NCBI RefSeq assembly: GCF_025963695.1
Contig: NZ_JAOQAH010000059.1
Coordinates: forward strand, 1 to 42,512
Direction: 5' to 3'
DNA length: 42,512 nucleotides
Source of the DNA: Segetibacter sp.
Lineage (GTDB): Bacteria > Bacteroidota > Bacteroidia > Chitinophagales > Chitinophagaceae
The notes beneath the pieces were generated by a model that was not told the origin of the DNA, did no database searches, and saw only the letters and a list, made by a program, of their open reading frames with translations. A program made the translations under genes and the position numbers. This document shows, piece by piece, positions 24,650 to 33,577 of this stretch; the stretch's first letter is position 1; each line of letters opens with the position of its first letter.

Positions 24650-24661
24650 TTGCGACGCAAC
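24650..24661 (-). repeat. Dispersed repeat core, copy e
   Basis: The minus strand carries GTTGCGTCGCAA, with CTCTTGT about 35 nt further on. It is flanked on its other side by ATGACGACATGAAAACC, similar to ATGATGACCTGGAAA beside copy d. Confidence 0.6.
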
Positions 24662-24751
24662 GATGACGACATGAAAACCAATGCTTGTATAATACTAAAA
24701 TTAAAGCAGTTAATTCAGCCACAAGTCATTGTTGACTGATACCTTTAAATT

Positions 24752-26023
24752 CTAATAGAGCAATCTCACCTTAATTGTTTCCCTAACATCTTTTAGTAAT
24801 TCGACCGCCTGTGCAGAAAGCTTTTTGTCAACATCAAGCACTACATACCCGATCTCATCATTCGTCTTTAAATATTGTGCAATTATATTGATATCGTTTG
24901 TTGAGAGCTGTGTATTTATGGCACTCAACACTCCGGGAACATTTTTGTGAACGTGCAAAATGCGGTGGGTATTCTCCTGTGGTGGAAGAGCGAGCGATGG
25001 AACAGTGTGAGAGCCGTTTGTAATGCCTTTTTCTAAAAATTGAAAAAGTTTGTTGCTCACATCTTCACCAATATTCTGCTGAGCCTCTTCGGTGCTTCCA
25101 CCAATATGAGGGGTGAGTAAAACGTTAGGGAGATTTTGCAAAGGAGTTATAAATTGATCGCCATTTTTTTCAGGTTCAACAGGGAAAACATCTATGGCTG
25201 CACCTCCTAGCCTTTTTTCGGCAAGGCTTTCGCTGAGGGCATCTAAGTCTACCACTTTTCCCCGGGCATAATTAATGAGAATGGAACCTTTTTTAAATTC
25301 GGCCAAGAGCTCTTTATTGATCAGGTTTTTAGTTCCGGCATTTTCCGGAACATGAAGCGATATTACATCTGCCGTCGCTACGAGTTCAGGTAATGTTTTT
25401 ACAGCGGACGCGTTTCCTAGCGGCATTTTTGTTTCGACATCGTAAAAAAGCACTTTCATGCCTAAAGCTTCTGCAAGAATGCTAAGCTGACTTCCTATAT
25501 TTCCATAACCAATTATACCCAAAGTTTTTCCACGGAGCTCGTAGCTACCTTTTGCCTCTTTCATCCAAATGCCCTTGTGTGCTGCGACATTTTTGTCTGG
25601 AATACGGCGAATTAACATAATGGCGGCGCCGATAACAAGTTCAGCTACGCTTCGTGTATTGCTATAGGGTGCATTAAAAACTGTAATACCGTATTTTGTA
25701 GCGGCCTGTAAATCCACCTGGTTAACGCCGATGCAGAAACAACCAATAGCCTGTAGTTTTTTAGCTGACGCCAGTACTTTTTCAGTAACCTTGGTTTTGC
25801 TTCTTATTCCTAATAAGTGTACATCTTTAACAGCCTTTATTAAATCCTCTTCGGATAAGGCCCCTGCAATAATTTCTATATTGCTATAACCGTTATTTTT
25901 AAAAACTATTGATGCATTTTGACTGATATTTTCCAACAGCAAAATTTGAATTTTCTCTTTTGGATAGCTTGTTATTTGGTTATTCATTAAACCTGTTTGG
26001 GTTTTTTTAGTCATCAATTCCAT
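24752..26023 (-). CDS. serA: D-3-phosphoglycerate dehydrogenase with C-terminal ACT domain
   Basis: First enzyme of serine biosynthesis, oxidising 3-phosphoglycerate with NAD. Order: substrate domain (EKIQILLLENISQNASIVF), Rossmann NAD-binding domain with GIIGYGNIGSQLSI, catalytic Arg in NYARGKVVDLDAL, Glu in FPVEPEKNGD and His in TPHIGGSTEEAQ, and a C-terminal ACT domain from about HVHKNVPGVLSAINTQ that allows feedback by serine. The start is ambiguous: ATGs at 26023, 26014 and 25987 are all in frame, and none has a clear ribosome site. The conserved part begins soon after the last one (MNNQITSYPKEK). Nothing else of the serine pathway is adjacent. Confidence 0.92.
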   Translation of the reverse strand: MELMTKKTQTGLMNNQITSYPKEKIQILLLENISQNASIVFKNNGYSNIEIIAGALSEEDLIKAVKDVHLLGIRSKTKVTEKVLASAKKLQAIGCFCIGVNQVDLQAATKYGITVFNAPYSNTRSVAELVIGAAIMLIRRIPDKNVAAHKGIWMKEAKGSYELRGKTLGIIGYGNIGSQLSILAEALGMKVLFYDVETKMPLGNASAVKTLPELVATADVISLHVPENAGTKNLINKELLAEFKKGSILINYARGKVVDLDALSESLAEKRLGGAAIDVFPVEPEKNGDQFITPLQNLPNVLLTPHIGGSTEEAQQNIGEDVSNKLFQFLEKGITNGSHTVPSLALPPQENTHRILHVHKNVPGVLSAINTQLSTNDINIIAQYLKTNDEIGYVVLDVDKKLSAQAVELLKDVRETIKVRLLY

Positions 26024-26149
26024 TACGAAGTAGATGTTTGCCAGTTTAAAAAGCGGCAAATTAATTCATTTTTTTATTCTACCGTTTAAATAGGATTTTT
26101 GGTCCGTAGTTGCTGCAGCAGTCTCATTATTTTCTACCTTTAATTCATA

Positions 26150-26578
26150 ATGACAAAAACTCCAACCTCTCCATTTAAAATTTTAATTGCGGATGATGAT
26201 ACTGACGATGTGCAGTTGACGAAAGAATGTTTTCTTGAAAATAAAATTTCGATCCAGATAAATGAAGTATACGATGGGCAGCTATTGATGGACCATCTGA
26301 AAGCACATGCAAAAAATCTTCCTCACCTAATATTGCTGGATTTAAACATGCCTCGAAAAGGTGGATTCGAAGCCCTCGAAGAAATTAAAAACAGTGAGAC
26401 ATTACGCAAAATACCAGTAGTAATTTTCTCGACATCAGAAGCGCAGCAAGACGTTGAAAAAGCTTATGACTTAGGTGCCAGCTGTTTTATAAGCAAGCCT
26501 AATAACTTTCAGGAGTGGTGCGACAAAATGCATAAAATAGGAAAATTTTGGGTTGAGTGTGTTAGGCTTCCGCACTAA
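26150..26578 (+). CDS. Single-domain response regulator (Rcp1-type receiver)
   Basis: 142-residue receiver without an output domain. Acidic pocket in ILIADDDTDDVQL, phospho-acceptor D64 in LLDLNMPRKGGF, switch Ser/Thr in IFSTSEAQ and conserved Lys in FISKPNN are all present. The end CDKMHKIGKFWVECVRLP is typical of receivers working with phytochrome-like kinases in Bacteroidota. It is divergently transcribed from serA and not clearly in an operon. The input kinase is unknown. Confidence 0.9.
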   Translation: MTKTPTSPFKILIADDDTDDVQLTKECFLENKISIQINEVYDGQLLMDHLKAHAKNLPHLILLDLNMPRKGGFEALEEIKNSETLRKIPVVIFSTSEAQQDVEKAYDLGASCFISKPNNFQEWCDKMHKIGKFWVECVRLPH

Positions 26579-26690
26579 TAGGTCCGGTATTTGTCTTCTC
26601 CTCGTATTCCACATTTTGTTAATAACTGTAGTATTAAAAAAATTTTATCAAGTAAAATTTTATCGTTGAAAAAACGTTTACCGCTTACCC

Positions 26691-26698
26691 TATTTTTG
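26691..26698 (+). promoter_or_regulatory. Bacteroidota -7 promoter box before the serine hydrolase gene
   Basis: TATTTTTG fits TAnnTTTG, with a TTG 22 nt upstream at 26666-26668 as a possible -33 element. It lies so close to the GTG at 26701 that translation may begin at the in-frame TTG at 26722 instead, or the mRNA may be leaderless. Confidence 0.5.
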
Positions 26699-26700
26699 TT

Positions 26701-27876
26701 GTGTTTAAAAAACGTACTTTCTTGAAAATCCTATTATACATATTTCTCTTATCGCTGTTGGTTTCGTGCAAGCATTCGAAAACCAGTGACAAGCGGCAAT
26801 TGACAACCGAAGCAGAAGATTTTAAATACCGTCAATTGTCGCCGCAGGAAAAAGCTCAATATGCAGCGGCGGTCAAAAAGATGTATGACTCCATGTTGGG
26901 TAAACACGGTTTTAATGGAAGCATACTTGTAGCAAAGAACGGTGAGGTATTGTTTGAGGACTATCACGGCTTCTCTAACCTTCACACAAAAGATACAATT
27001 ACTCCAACCACTCCATTTCATCTTGCCTCAACCTCTAAGACTTTTACAGGAATGGCAATTATGAAATTGCAGGAAGAAGATAAACTCAATCTTGATGACT
27101 CTTTACAGGTTTTCTTCCCGCAGTTTCCTTATTCGGGTATAACTGTAAGAATGTTGTTAAGCCATAGAAGTGGGTTGCCTAACTATGTTTACTTTATGCC
27201 GGCCGACCCGGCCTGGAGGCACAGGCTGGCTACCAATAACGATATGCTGCAATTTATGATAGATAAAAAGCCCGCTTTATATAGTTATCCAAACCGGGGC
27301 TTTCACTATTGCAATACCAATTATGCATTATTGGCGCTTATAGTCGAAAAAGTATCGGGCCAGTCATTTCCCGAATATTTAAGCAATACCATTTTTTCAC
27401 CGCTGGGAATGAAGAACACTTTTGTTTTTTCGATAAAGGACTCTGCTAATTATCGCCCAAGCTACCAGTACAATAACAGGCCATTTAATCTTGAGTCGAT
27501 GGACTGCGTGTATGGTGATAAAAATATATACAGCACCGCCCGCGATATGCTTTTGTGGGATAAGGCAATATACAGTAACAAGATAGTATCACAGGCCACT
27601 TATGAAGAGGCAACACAACCCAACAGCAACGAAAGACCGTCTATGCACAATTACGGGCTTGGCTGGAGGTTGATGATTATGCCTAACTCCACAAAAATTG
27701 TTTACCATAACGGTTGGTGGCATGGCAATAATACTTGTTTTACCCGCCTTGTTGCAGACACTGCAACCATCATCATCCTCGGCAACAAGTTTAATAAAGG
27801 CATTTATGGCGGCATGAAAATCGGAACAATCTTCAGTAATAGTAAAAAGACCGAAGTTGAAAAAACAGACGAATAA
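26701..27876 (+). CDS. Lipoprotein serine hydrolase, class C beta-lactamase fold
   Basis: 391-residue exported serine hydrolase. The signal peptide ends in a lipobox (LLSLLVSC). The penicillin-binding/beta-lactamase fold has the nucleophile motif SxxK in ASTSKTFTGMA, the second motif YxN in HYCNTNYALLALIVEK and the third motif HxG in YHNGWWHG. Class C-like proteins of this size in Bacteroidota include D-alanyl carboxypeptidases and esterases, and the substrate is not predictable. Start codon is uncertain: GTG at 26701 sits 2 nt after the promoter box, and the TTG at 26722 gives a compact lipoprotein signal (start residue then KILLYIFLLSLLVSC). Confidence 0.87.
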   Translation: MFKKRTFLKILLYIFLLSLLVSCKHSKTSDKRQLTTEAEDFKYRQLSPQEKAQYAAAVKKMYDSMLGKHGFNGSILVAKNGEVLFEDYHGFSNLHTKDTITPTTPFHLASTSKTFTGMAIMKLQEEDKLNLDDSLQVFFPQFPYSGITVRMLLSHRSGLPNYVYFMPADPAWRHRLATNNDMLQFMIDKKPALYSYPNRGFHYCNTNYALLALIVEKVSGQSFPEYLSNTIFSPLGMKNTFVFSIKDSANYRPSYQYNNRPFNLESMDCVYGDKNIYSTARDMLLWDKAIYSNKIVSQATYEEATQPNSNERPSMHNYGLGWRLMIMPNSTKIVYHNGWWHGNNTCFTRLVADTATIIILGNKFNKGIYGGMKIGTIFSNSKKTEVEKTDE

Positions 27877-27923
27877 CATTTTTTGTTTTCGCTAAGCCGG
27901 CCACAGTTTTCTATATCAGCATT

Positions 27924-27945
27924 GTTGTGTCACTCCCTTGTACCG
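27924..27945 (+). repeat. Dispersed repeat, degenerate copy f
   Basis: GTTGTGTCACTCCCTTGTAC then CG resembles copy a with several changes, in the gap before nnr. Confidence 0.5.
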
Positions 27946-28137
27946 TTTCTTTCTATATCAGCCATTTCTATCATTCACAAAGGCGTTCGCCTAAGGCGTT
28001 GCCACAACCACAAAAGTAAAAGTGTGTGACACAATAATGTTACATTTTACTACAATGCCGGCTGCATAATTTCCTCCCTTTTTTTGCCTACACTTACAAA
28101 GAATCGTGACCTTCACGCATTATAAGATGTAGCCAGT

Positions 28138-29631
28138 ATGAAAATTTTATCGGCGGAACAAATGCGTAAGTGGGATGAGTTTACAATATTGAACGAACAG
28201 GTAAGTTCAATAGACCTGATGGAGAGAGCTGCACGACAATGCACCAAATGGATAGAAGATAGAAACCCGGGAAATAAAAAAATTAAAATTTTTTGCGGCA
28301 AAGGAAATAATGGAGGCGACGGTTTGGCTATTGCACGACAACTGGCCGAAAAAGAAATTATATCCGATGTTTATATCCTGGAATTTGGTTCTTTAGGTAC
28401 CGATGATTTTCAAACGAATCTTAGCAGGCTTCACTCCTTCCCTGTCAATATTCATTTTATTCAGCATCCTGATTTTTTCCCGATAATTGATAAAGGTGAC
28501 CTTGTTATTGACGCCTTATTTGGATCAGGACTTAACAGGCCTTTGGATGGACTGTCTGCCGACCTGGTTCAACACATTAATAGATACTCTTCAAAAATCA
28601 TCTCTATCGATTTACCAAGCGGAATGTTTGCGGACAAACCTACTATTAAGGAAAGCGTAATAAAAGCTGAAGAGACACTCACTTTTCAGCAACTTAAATT
28701 CTGCTTCCTGTTTCCGGAAAATGAGGATTTTTTCGGTGAAGTGCACGTTTTAGATATTGGCCTACATCCTGGTTTTTTGATTACCGGTAACGCGATGTTT
28801 GAAATGACAGATCAGAAAATAATGAAAGAGATATACAAACCCCGCAAACATTTTTCACATAAAGGCACTTATGGTCATGCATTAATTATTGCAGGTGAGA
28901 AAGGTAAAATGGGAGCGGCTGTTCTATGTACAAGAGGCTGCCTTCGATCGGGCGCGGGGTTGGTATCAGCTATGATTCCCGAAGAACAGTTTGGAGTCAT
29001 TCAGACAGCAGTTCCTGAAGCAATGGCAATAGCGCAGGAAACAATAGACGACGTTGATCTTTCAAAATATACCACAATTGGTATTGGCCCCGGAACGGGT
29101 ACAAGTGAAGAGAGCGCAAGATTGTTACAAAGGGTGCTTATTAACTACAACAAGCCAATGGTGATAGATGCTGACGGATTAAATATAATTGCAGCAAATG
29201 AAGAGTTACTATCAGAATTACCGCCGGGAAGTATTTTAAGCCCTCATCCGAAAGAATTTGAACGCATATTTGGTAAGACAGAAAACCATTTGGAAAGAAT
29301 TCAGACAGCAAGGTTGCAGGCTCAAAAGCTGTTTGTGTACATTATAGTAAAAGGCCATTATAGTTTTGTCGCTTGTCCTGACGGGGAAGTATATTTCAAC
29401 TCAACCGGCAACTCGGGCATGGCCACCGGGGGAAGCGGCGATGTTCTTACCGGTATACTAACCGGGCTTCTTGCTCAAGGTTACTCGGCAAAAGAAAGCT
29501 GTTTACTGGGAATGTTTTTACATGGACTATCGGCAGATATTGCTGTTCAGGCTGTTTCAGAAGAAGCTTTAATTGCAGGTGACATAGCCGAATACCTGGG
29601 TAAAGCATTTCTTTCTATTGCACGTTATTAA
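28138..29631 (+). CDS. nnr: Bifunctional NAD(P)H-hydrate repair enzyme (epimerase plus dehydratase)
   Basis: 497-residue fusion of an N-terminal NAD(P)HX epimerase (YjeF_N, about 1-215) and a C-terminal ADP-dependent NAD(P)HX dehydratase (carbohydrate-kinase fold, about 225-495). The epimerase part shows GKGNNGGDGLAIARQL, DALFGSGLNRPLDG and SIDLPSGMFAD. The dehydratase part shows GIGPGTGT, DADGLNIIAA, LSPHPKEFERIFG and the phosphate-binding GNSGMATGGSGDVLTGILTG near the end. It repairs hydrated nicotinamide cofactors, a housekeeping job. Length and order are standard. It stands alone. Confidence 0.95.
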   Translation: MKILSAEQMRKWDEFTILNEQVSSIDLMERAARQCTKWIEDRNPGNKKIKIFCGKGNNGGDGLAIARQLAEKEIISDVYILEFGSLGTDDFQTNLSRLHSFPVNIHFIQHPDFFPIIDKGDLVIDALFGSGLNRPLDGLSADLVQHINRYSSKIISIDLPSGMFADKPTIKESVIKAEETLTFQQLKFCFLFPENEDFFGEVHVLDIGLHPGFLITGNAMFEMTDQKIMKEIYKPRKHFSHKGTYGHALIIAGEKGKMGAAVLCTRGCLRSGAGLVSAMIPEEQFGVIQTAVPEAMAIAQETIDDVDLSKYTTIGIGPGTGTSEESARLLQRVLINYNKPMVIDADGLNIIAANEELLSELPPGSILSPHPKEFERIFGKTENHLERIQTARLQAQKLFVYIIVKGHYSFVACPDGEVYFNSTGNSGMATGGSGDVLTGILTGLLAQGYSAKESCLLGMFLHGLSADIAVQAVSEEALIAGDIAEYLGKAFLSIARY

Positions 29632-29712
29632 GGACAATCTGAGGTGGTATTTTAGAATCATATAGTATAAAAGAAGGATGATTTAATAAAGTGTTAATAT
29701 CCACTTTTATAC

Positions 29713-29720
29713 TATTTTTG
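29713..29720 (+). promoter_or_regulatory. Bacteroidota -7 promoter box of hppA
   Basis: TATTTTTG fits TAnnTTTG and lies 31 nt upstream of the hppA ATG. I find no convincing TTG at -33. Confidence 0.5.
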
Positions 29721-29751
29721 ACCACTTTAAAAACAAAAGACTCAAACAGAT

Positions 29752-32046
29752 ATGGACAAATTGATTTACGCGGTTCCAGCTATGGGTATTATCGGGCTAC
29801 TTTATACGTTGGTAAAATTCAACTGGGTATCTAAACAAGATCCAGGTAACGACCGGATGAAAGAAATAGCGCGTTATATTCAAGAAGGAGCCATGGCCTT
29901 TTTAAGAGCTGAATATAAGATAATGGCCTATTTTGGAATTATTGTAGCAATTCTTTTAGGCTACATGGGTAGCAGAAGCGACGAGTCGCATTGGACTATT
30001 TCTATAGCTTTCCTTATTGGTGCCTTCTTTAGTGCTTTAGCTGGTTATATAGGTATGCGCGTTGCCACACAAGCCAATACCCGTACAGCCCACGCTGCAC
30101 GCACTTCTTTATCAAAAGCATTGAATGTTTCTTTTACAGGTGGAGCGGTAATGGGAATGGGTGTTGCCGGCCTTGCTGTATTAGGTTTGGGAGGCTTATT
30201 TATTATCTTAATCAAATATTTTGCTCCCGGAGCACTGTCCACATCTACGGATGTTACTAAGGCCATTGAAGTATTAACAGGATTTTCTTTGGGTGCCGAA
30301 AGTATTGCTTTGTTTGCCCGTGTAGGTGGAGGTATTTATACCAAAGCTGCTGACGTTGGTGCTGACCTGGTGGGAAAAGTGGAGGCAGGTATTCCGGAAG
30401 ATGATCCAAGAAATCCGGCCACAATTGCTGATAACGTGGGTGATAATGTGGGTGACGTGGCAGGTATGGGTGCTGATCTTTTTGGCTCTTACGTGGCGAC
30501 CGTTTTAGCGAGCATTGTTTTGGGGCACGAGGTAACAACCAGTACGGGAGCAGCGTTGCCCGATGGATATTCGGGCTTCTCTCCTATTCTTCTGCCAATG
30601 CTTATTGCAGGTGTGGGCATATTATTTTCTATAGTTGCTACCGCTTTTGTACGCATCAGCGATACGGCGGGACTAAATACTTCGGTAGTTCAACGAGCCC
30701 TGAACATGGGTAATTGGGGTTCAATTGTGCTAACTGCTATTGCTTCTTATTTTCTTGTAAATGGTATACTACCTGATGGTGACTTATATCTTAGCCGTGA
30801 TATAAGACCAACAGGTGAAGAATTGCAAAGCATCAGCCATTTTACAAAAAATGGTGTAATGGGCGCAATTGCTGTTGGACTTTTGGTAGGTACTTTAATG
30901 AGTATCATAACTGAGTATTACACCGCAATGGGCAAACGTCCGGTAATGAGTATTATTCGTCAATCAGCTACAGGACATGCTACCAACGTTATCGGTGGAC
31001 TTGCTGTAGGTATGGAAAGTACCTTTTTGCCAATCTTGGTTTTGGCCGGCGGTATTTATGGTAGTTATCATTTTGCCGGGCTGTATGGTGTAGCAATTGC
31101 CGCTGCCGGTATGATGGCAACAACTGCAATGCAATTAGCGATCGACGCCTTCGGTCCTATTGCGGATAACGCAGGTGGTATTGCAGAAATGAGTGAATTG
31201 CCTAAGGAGGTACGTGAAAAAACAGATATTCTTGATGCAGTTGGAAACACTACTGCAGCTTCAGGCAAAGGATTTGCAATTGCTTCTGCTGCATTGACTG
31301 CCCTTGCATTATTTGCAGCGTTTGTTGGTATTGCCGGTATTAGGGGAATTGATATTTACAAAGCGGATGTTTTAGCTTGTTTATTTGTAGGGGGTATGAT
31401 CCCGTACATTTTTTCATCCCTTGCAATACGGGCCGTAGGTGAAGCCGCTATGGCAATGGTTGAAGAAGTTCGTCGCCAATTCAAAACTATTCCAGGTATA
31501 ATGGAAGGGACAGGCAAACCAGAATATGATAAATGTGTAGCGATATCGACTGAAGCTTCAATTAAGAAAATGATGCTGCCAGGTGCCATCGCAATTATTT
31601 CTCCGTTAATTATCGGCTTCATTTTTGGCCCCGAGGCTTTAGGTGGTTTTCTTGCCGGTGCAACAGTTAGTGGAGTATTAATGGGTATGTTTCAAAACAA
31701 TGCAGGTGGTGCATGGGATAATGCGAAAAAGAGCTTTGAAAAAGGAGTTGAAATAAACGGGGTGATGTATTACAAAAAATCCGACCCGCACAAAGCATCA
31801 GTAACAGGTGATACAGTTGGAGATCCTTTTAAAGATACCTCCGGACCTTCGATGAATATCCTGATTAAACTAATGTCTATTGTTTCCCTTGTAATTGCGC
31901 CTACGCTGGCTAGTATTCATGGAACACGACGTCCTGCTGATGCACGTACTCAAACAATCAAGGAAAAAACAATTGAAGTTGAAGCGACTAAAGTTGCCAT
32001 TAAAAATAATGCTCCTCTTACAGTAAATTTCCACGGAAATAAATAA
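29752..32046 (+). CDS. hppA: Membrane-bound ion-pumping pyrophosphatase
   Basis: 764-residue integral membrane enzyme that couples pyrophosphate hydrolysis to ion pumping. The signature catalytic loop [20 protein letters not shown] then [20 protein letters not shown] is intact, as are DNAGGIAEM and the C-terminal [11 protein letters not shown]. The segment [15 protein letters not shown] carries Ala where K+-independent enzymes have Lys, so it should be K+-dependent. Whether it moves H+ or Na+ cannot be settled here. About 16 TM helices are expected. The terminator at 32071-32109 follows closely. Confidence 0.95.
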   Translation: MDKLIYAVPAMGIIGLLYTLVKFNWVSKQDPGNDRMKEIARYIQEGAMAFLRAEYKIMAYFGIIVAILLGYMGSRSDESHWTISIAFLIGAFFSALAGYIGMRVATQANTRTAHAARTSLSKALNVSFTGGAVMGMGVAGLAVLGLGGLFIILIKYFAPGALSTSTDVTKAIEVLTGFSLGAESIALFARVGGGIYTKAADVGADLVGKVEAGIPEDDPRNPATIADNVGDNVGDVAGMGADLFGSYVATVLASIVLGHEVTTSTGAALPDGYSGFSPILLPMLIAGVGILFSIVATAFVRISDTAGLNTSVVQRALNMGNWGSIVLTAIASYFLVNGILPDGDLYLSRDIRPTGEELQSISHFTKNGVMGAIAVGLLVGTLMSIITEYYTAMGKRPVMSIIRQSATGHATNVIGGLAVGMESTFLPILVLAGGIYGSYHFAGLYGVAIAAAGMMATTAMQLAIDAFGPIADNAGGIAEMSELPKEVREKTDILDAVGNTTAASGKGFAIASAALTALALFAAFVGIAGIRGIDIYKADVLACLFVGGMIPYIFSSLAIRAVGEAAMAMVEEVRRQFKTIPGIMEGTGKPEYDKCVAISTEASIKKMMLPGAIAIISPLIIGFIFGPEALGGFLAGATVSGVLMGMFQNNAGGAWDNAKKSFEKGVEINGVMYYKKSDPHKASVTGDTVGDPFKDTSGPSMNILIKLMSIVSLVIAPTLASIHGTRRPADARTQTIKEKTIEVEATKVAIKNNAPLTVNFHGNK

Positions 32047-32070
32047 CTGCAGGTTTAGGAAAAACCGTTT

Positions 32071-32109
32071 AACAAAAAGCCCTGTTGTTTTGCAACAGGG
32101 CTTTTTGTT
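32071..32109. terminator. Bidirectional terminator between hppA and rnpB
   Basis: A perfect 17-bp stem (left arm 32071-32087, right arm 32093-32109, core AAAAAGCCCTGTTG) with a 5-nt loop. Each arm ends in A5 or T5, so it can stop hppA transcription on plus and rnpB on minus. Confidence 0.92.
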
Positions 32110-32152
32110 ATTACCACTTTTCATGACATTTCAACCCGGTACTTTAAAAGTT

Positions 32153-32526
32153 TAAGACTACCACCAGCTCATAAGCCGGATTTTGTTCAAGGCTATCATT
32201 TATCTACGGCGTTCATTACTGAAAACCTGTTTCTGCCTACCCTGGACGGCTCTCTTAAAGAGATCGAACGAGCAGTTCTCGAACCAGTCCTATACATGGC
32301 ATTTCAGCACTTAAGGTTTACCCACACCATTAATTACTTAATAGTGTTGTGAGCTCTTACCTCACATTTTCACCTTTTTCCGTTATCACACGGATAGTTA
32401 TTTTCTGTGGCACTGTCTCTTATCCCGCGTTAGCGGAACAGCCGGCTATTCACCGGTAAGTCGCTCTTTGCTGTCCAGACTTTCCTCCCCTGTGTACAGA
32501 GGCGATAGCACGGCTGGTAGTAAATC
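32153..32526 (-). ncRNA. rnpB: RNase P RNA, bacterial type A
   Basis: Catalytic RNA of ribonuclease P, which matures tRNA 5' ends. On the plus strand the complement of the universal 5' core appears as CTGTCCAGACTTTCCTC, and of the 3' core as CATAAGCCGGATTTTGTTC, the two hallmark blocks in the correct order. On the minus strand the ends ACTACCAGC and GCTGGTGGTAGT pair as helix P1. Length of about 370 nt is normal. The ends are approximate (a few bases). A terminator lies beyond its 3' end at 32071-32109. Confidence 0.95.
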
Positions 32527-32547
32527 TTAAACCAAGTAAATCAATCA

Positions 32548-32588
32548 AACAAAAGCTGCCATACTAAAAAGGTATGGCAGCTTTTGTT
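32548..32588 (-). terminator. Strong hairpin terminator upstream of rnpB
   Basis: 17-bp perfect stem (32548-32564 and 32572-32588, core AAAAGCTGCCATAC) with a 7-nt loop. It follows the SH3-like gene on the minus strand, about 137 bp after its stop codon, and insulates rnpB from it. Confidence 0.9.
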
Positions 32589-32725
32589 ATGCTCTAAAAA
32601 TAAAATAAGTTCTTTTATCGGGTTCCAATTATGTAAAGGTAATGCGTAACCAGCTTTTAATATCAGGCATCTACATTTTCTGCAAGCAAGCTGACGCGAA
32701 TATAAAAAGTCAACCAGTAAGCTTA

Positions 32726-33331
32726 CTAGTCTTTGTTGTTCCCGTACACTGTGTTAACTTTTTTAAGATCTTTTTTTCTTAACCACCCTTTGGTGGTTTC
32801 TCCCGAGGGATATGTAAATTCAATATATATAAAATCATTTTTTTGGGTGATGGGCTTTATGGAAGCATTAGAATGGTTCCAATATTCAATCACCTCTTTT
32901 CTCCGCGCTCTTTCATTAGGCTCATTGTAAAAATGAGCAACAGACTTGACTTCGTAAAATGACTCACGTGAATTTTTTGCAACCTTTCCAGCGCTAAATT
33001 GTTTCTCACGTTCCCCACTTCTGGCAGCAACAGGCCGGGTATTACTATTTCTCGGAATTACAGGCTCTTCGTATCCATCTCTATTTGAGCTTGCGAACCT
33101 TGAATTTGTTGCATTACCATCTTTTTCGTCTCCGGTTTGTCCATCTCCGGCAAGTATTTTACGCGCTTGCAAGCTGTTCTCTACAGGGTCAACAGCAGCA
33201 ACGTTGTCAGAACTATCGTTAACAAACAGGAAGTAAGAAACAGCCAAAATGCCGATTAATGCAAAAGCAATTAAACCCTGCTTTAGTCTTTTTTTAGCTC
33301 TTCGCCTTTTATCACGTCCATAGTAGTACAT
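32726..33331 (-). CDS. Membrane-anchored protein with a C-terminal SH3-like domain
   Basis: 201-residue protein. The first 18 residues are strongly basic (YYYGRDKRRRAKKRLKQ), followed by one TM helix (GLIAFALIGILAVSYFLFV), so the bulk is periplasmic (N-in). A low-complexity linker of charged and small residues (about 45-130) precedes a compact domain with KSVAHFYNEPNERARRKEVI and FIYIEFTYPSGETTKGWLRK, which resembles bacterial SH3b folds that bind cell wall. The SH3b call is by pattern only. Its role is unknown. It lies upstream of rnpB in the same direction but separated by a terminator. Confidence 0.65.
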   Translation of the reverse strand: MYYYGRDKRRRAKKRLKQGLIAFALIGILAVSYFLFVNDSSDNVAAVDPVENSLQARKILAGDGQTGDEKDGNATNSRFASSNRDGYEEPVIPRNSNTRPVAARSGEREKQFSAGKVAKNSRESFYEVKSVAHFYNEPNERARRKEVIEYWNHSNASIKPITQKNDFIYIEFTYPSGETTKGWLRKKDLKKVNTVYGNNKD

Positions 33332-33577
33332 ACTTTACTATTACCAATAACCTTACCAAATTTTTTAAAATTATAGCAAATACTTTTACCCGATCAGTAG
33401 GTTCTAACATATTTTCCAAGTTTGTTTTACCTTTTATTGGTGCTTTTTCCCCGTACGGTGTAACGCTAATAATAATTAATCCTTTAATCTACTTTGTAGC
33501 AGTTTCTTTCGGGTGATTTTCAATCTTTCATTTTATTTTTATCGGTTTTTATCAAAAACGACCACCAAACTGTTACT

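Noticed and set aside
28107..28123. CGTGA-CCT-TCACG inverted repeat before nnr, CRP-like at first sight
   Set aside because: The spacer is 3 nt and not 6, and there is no promoter box at a sensible distance.
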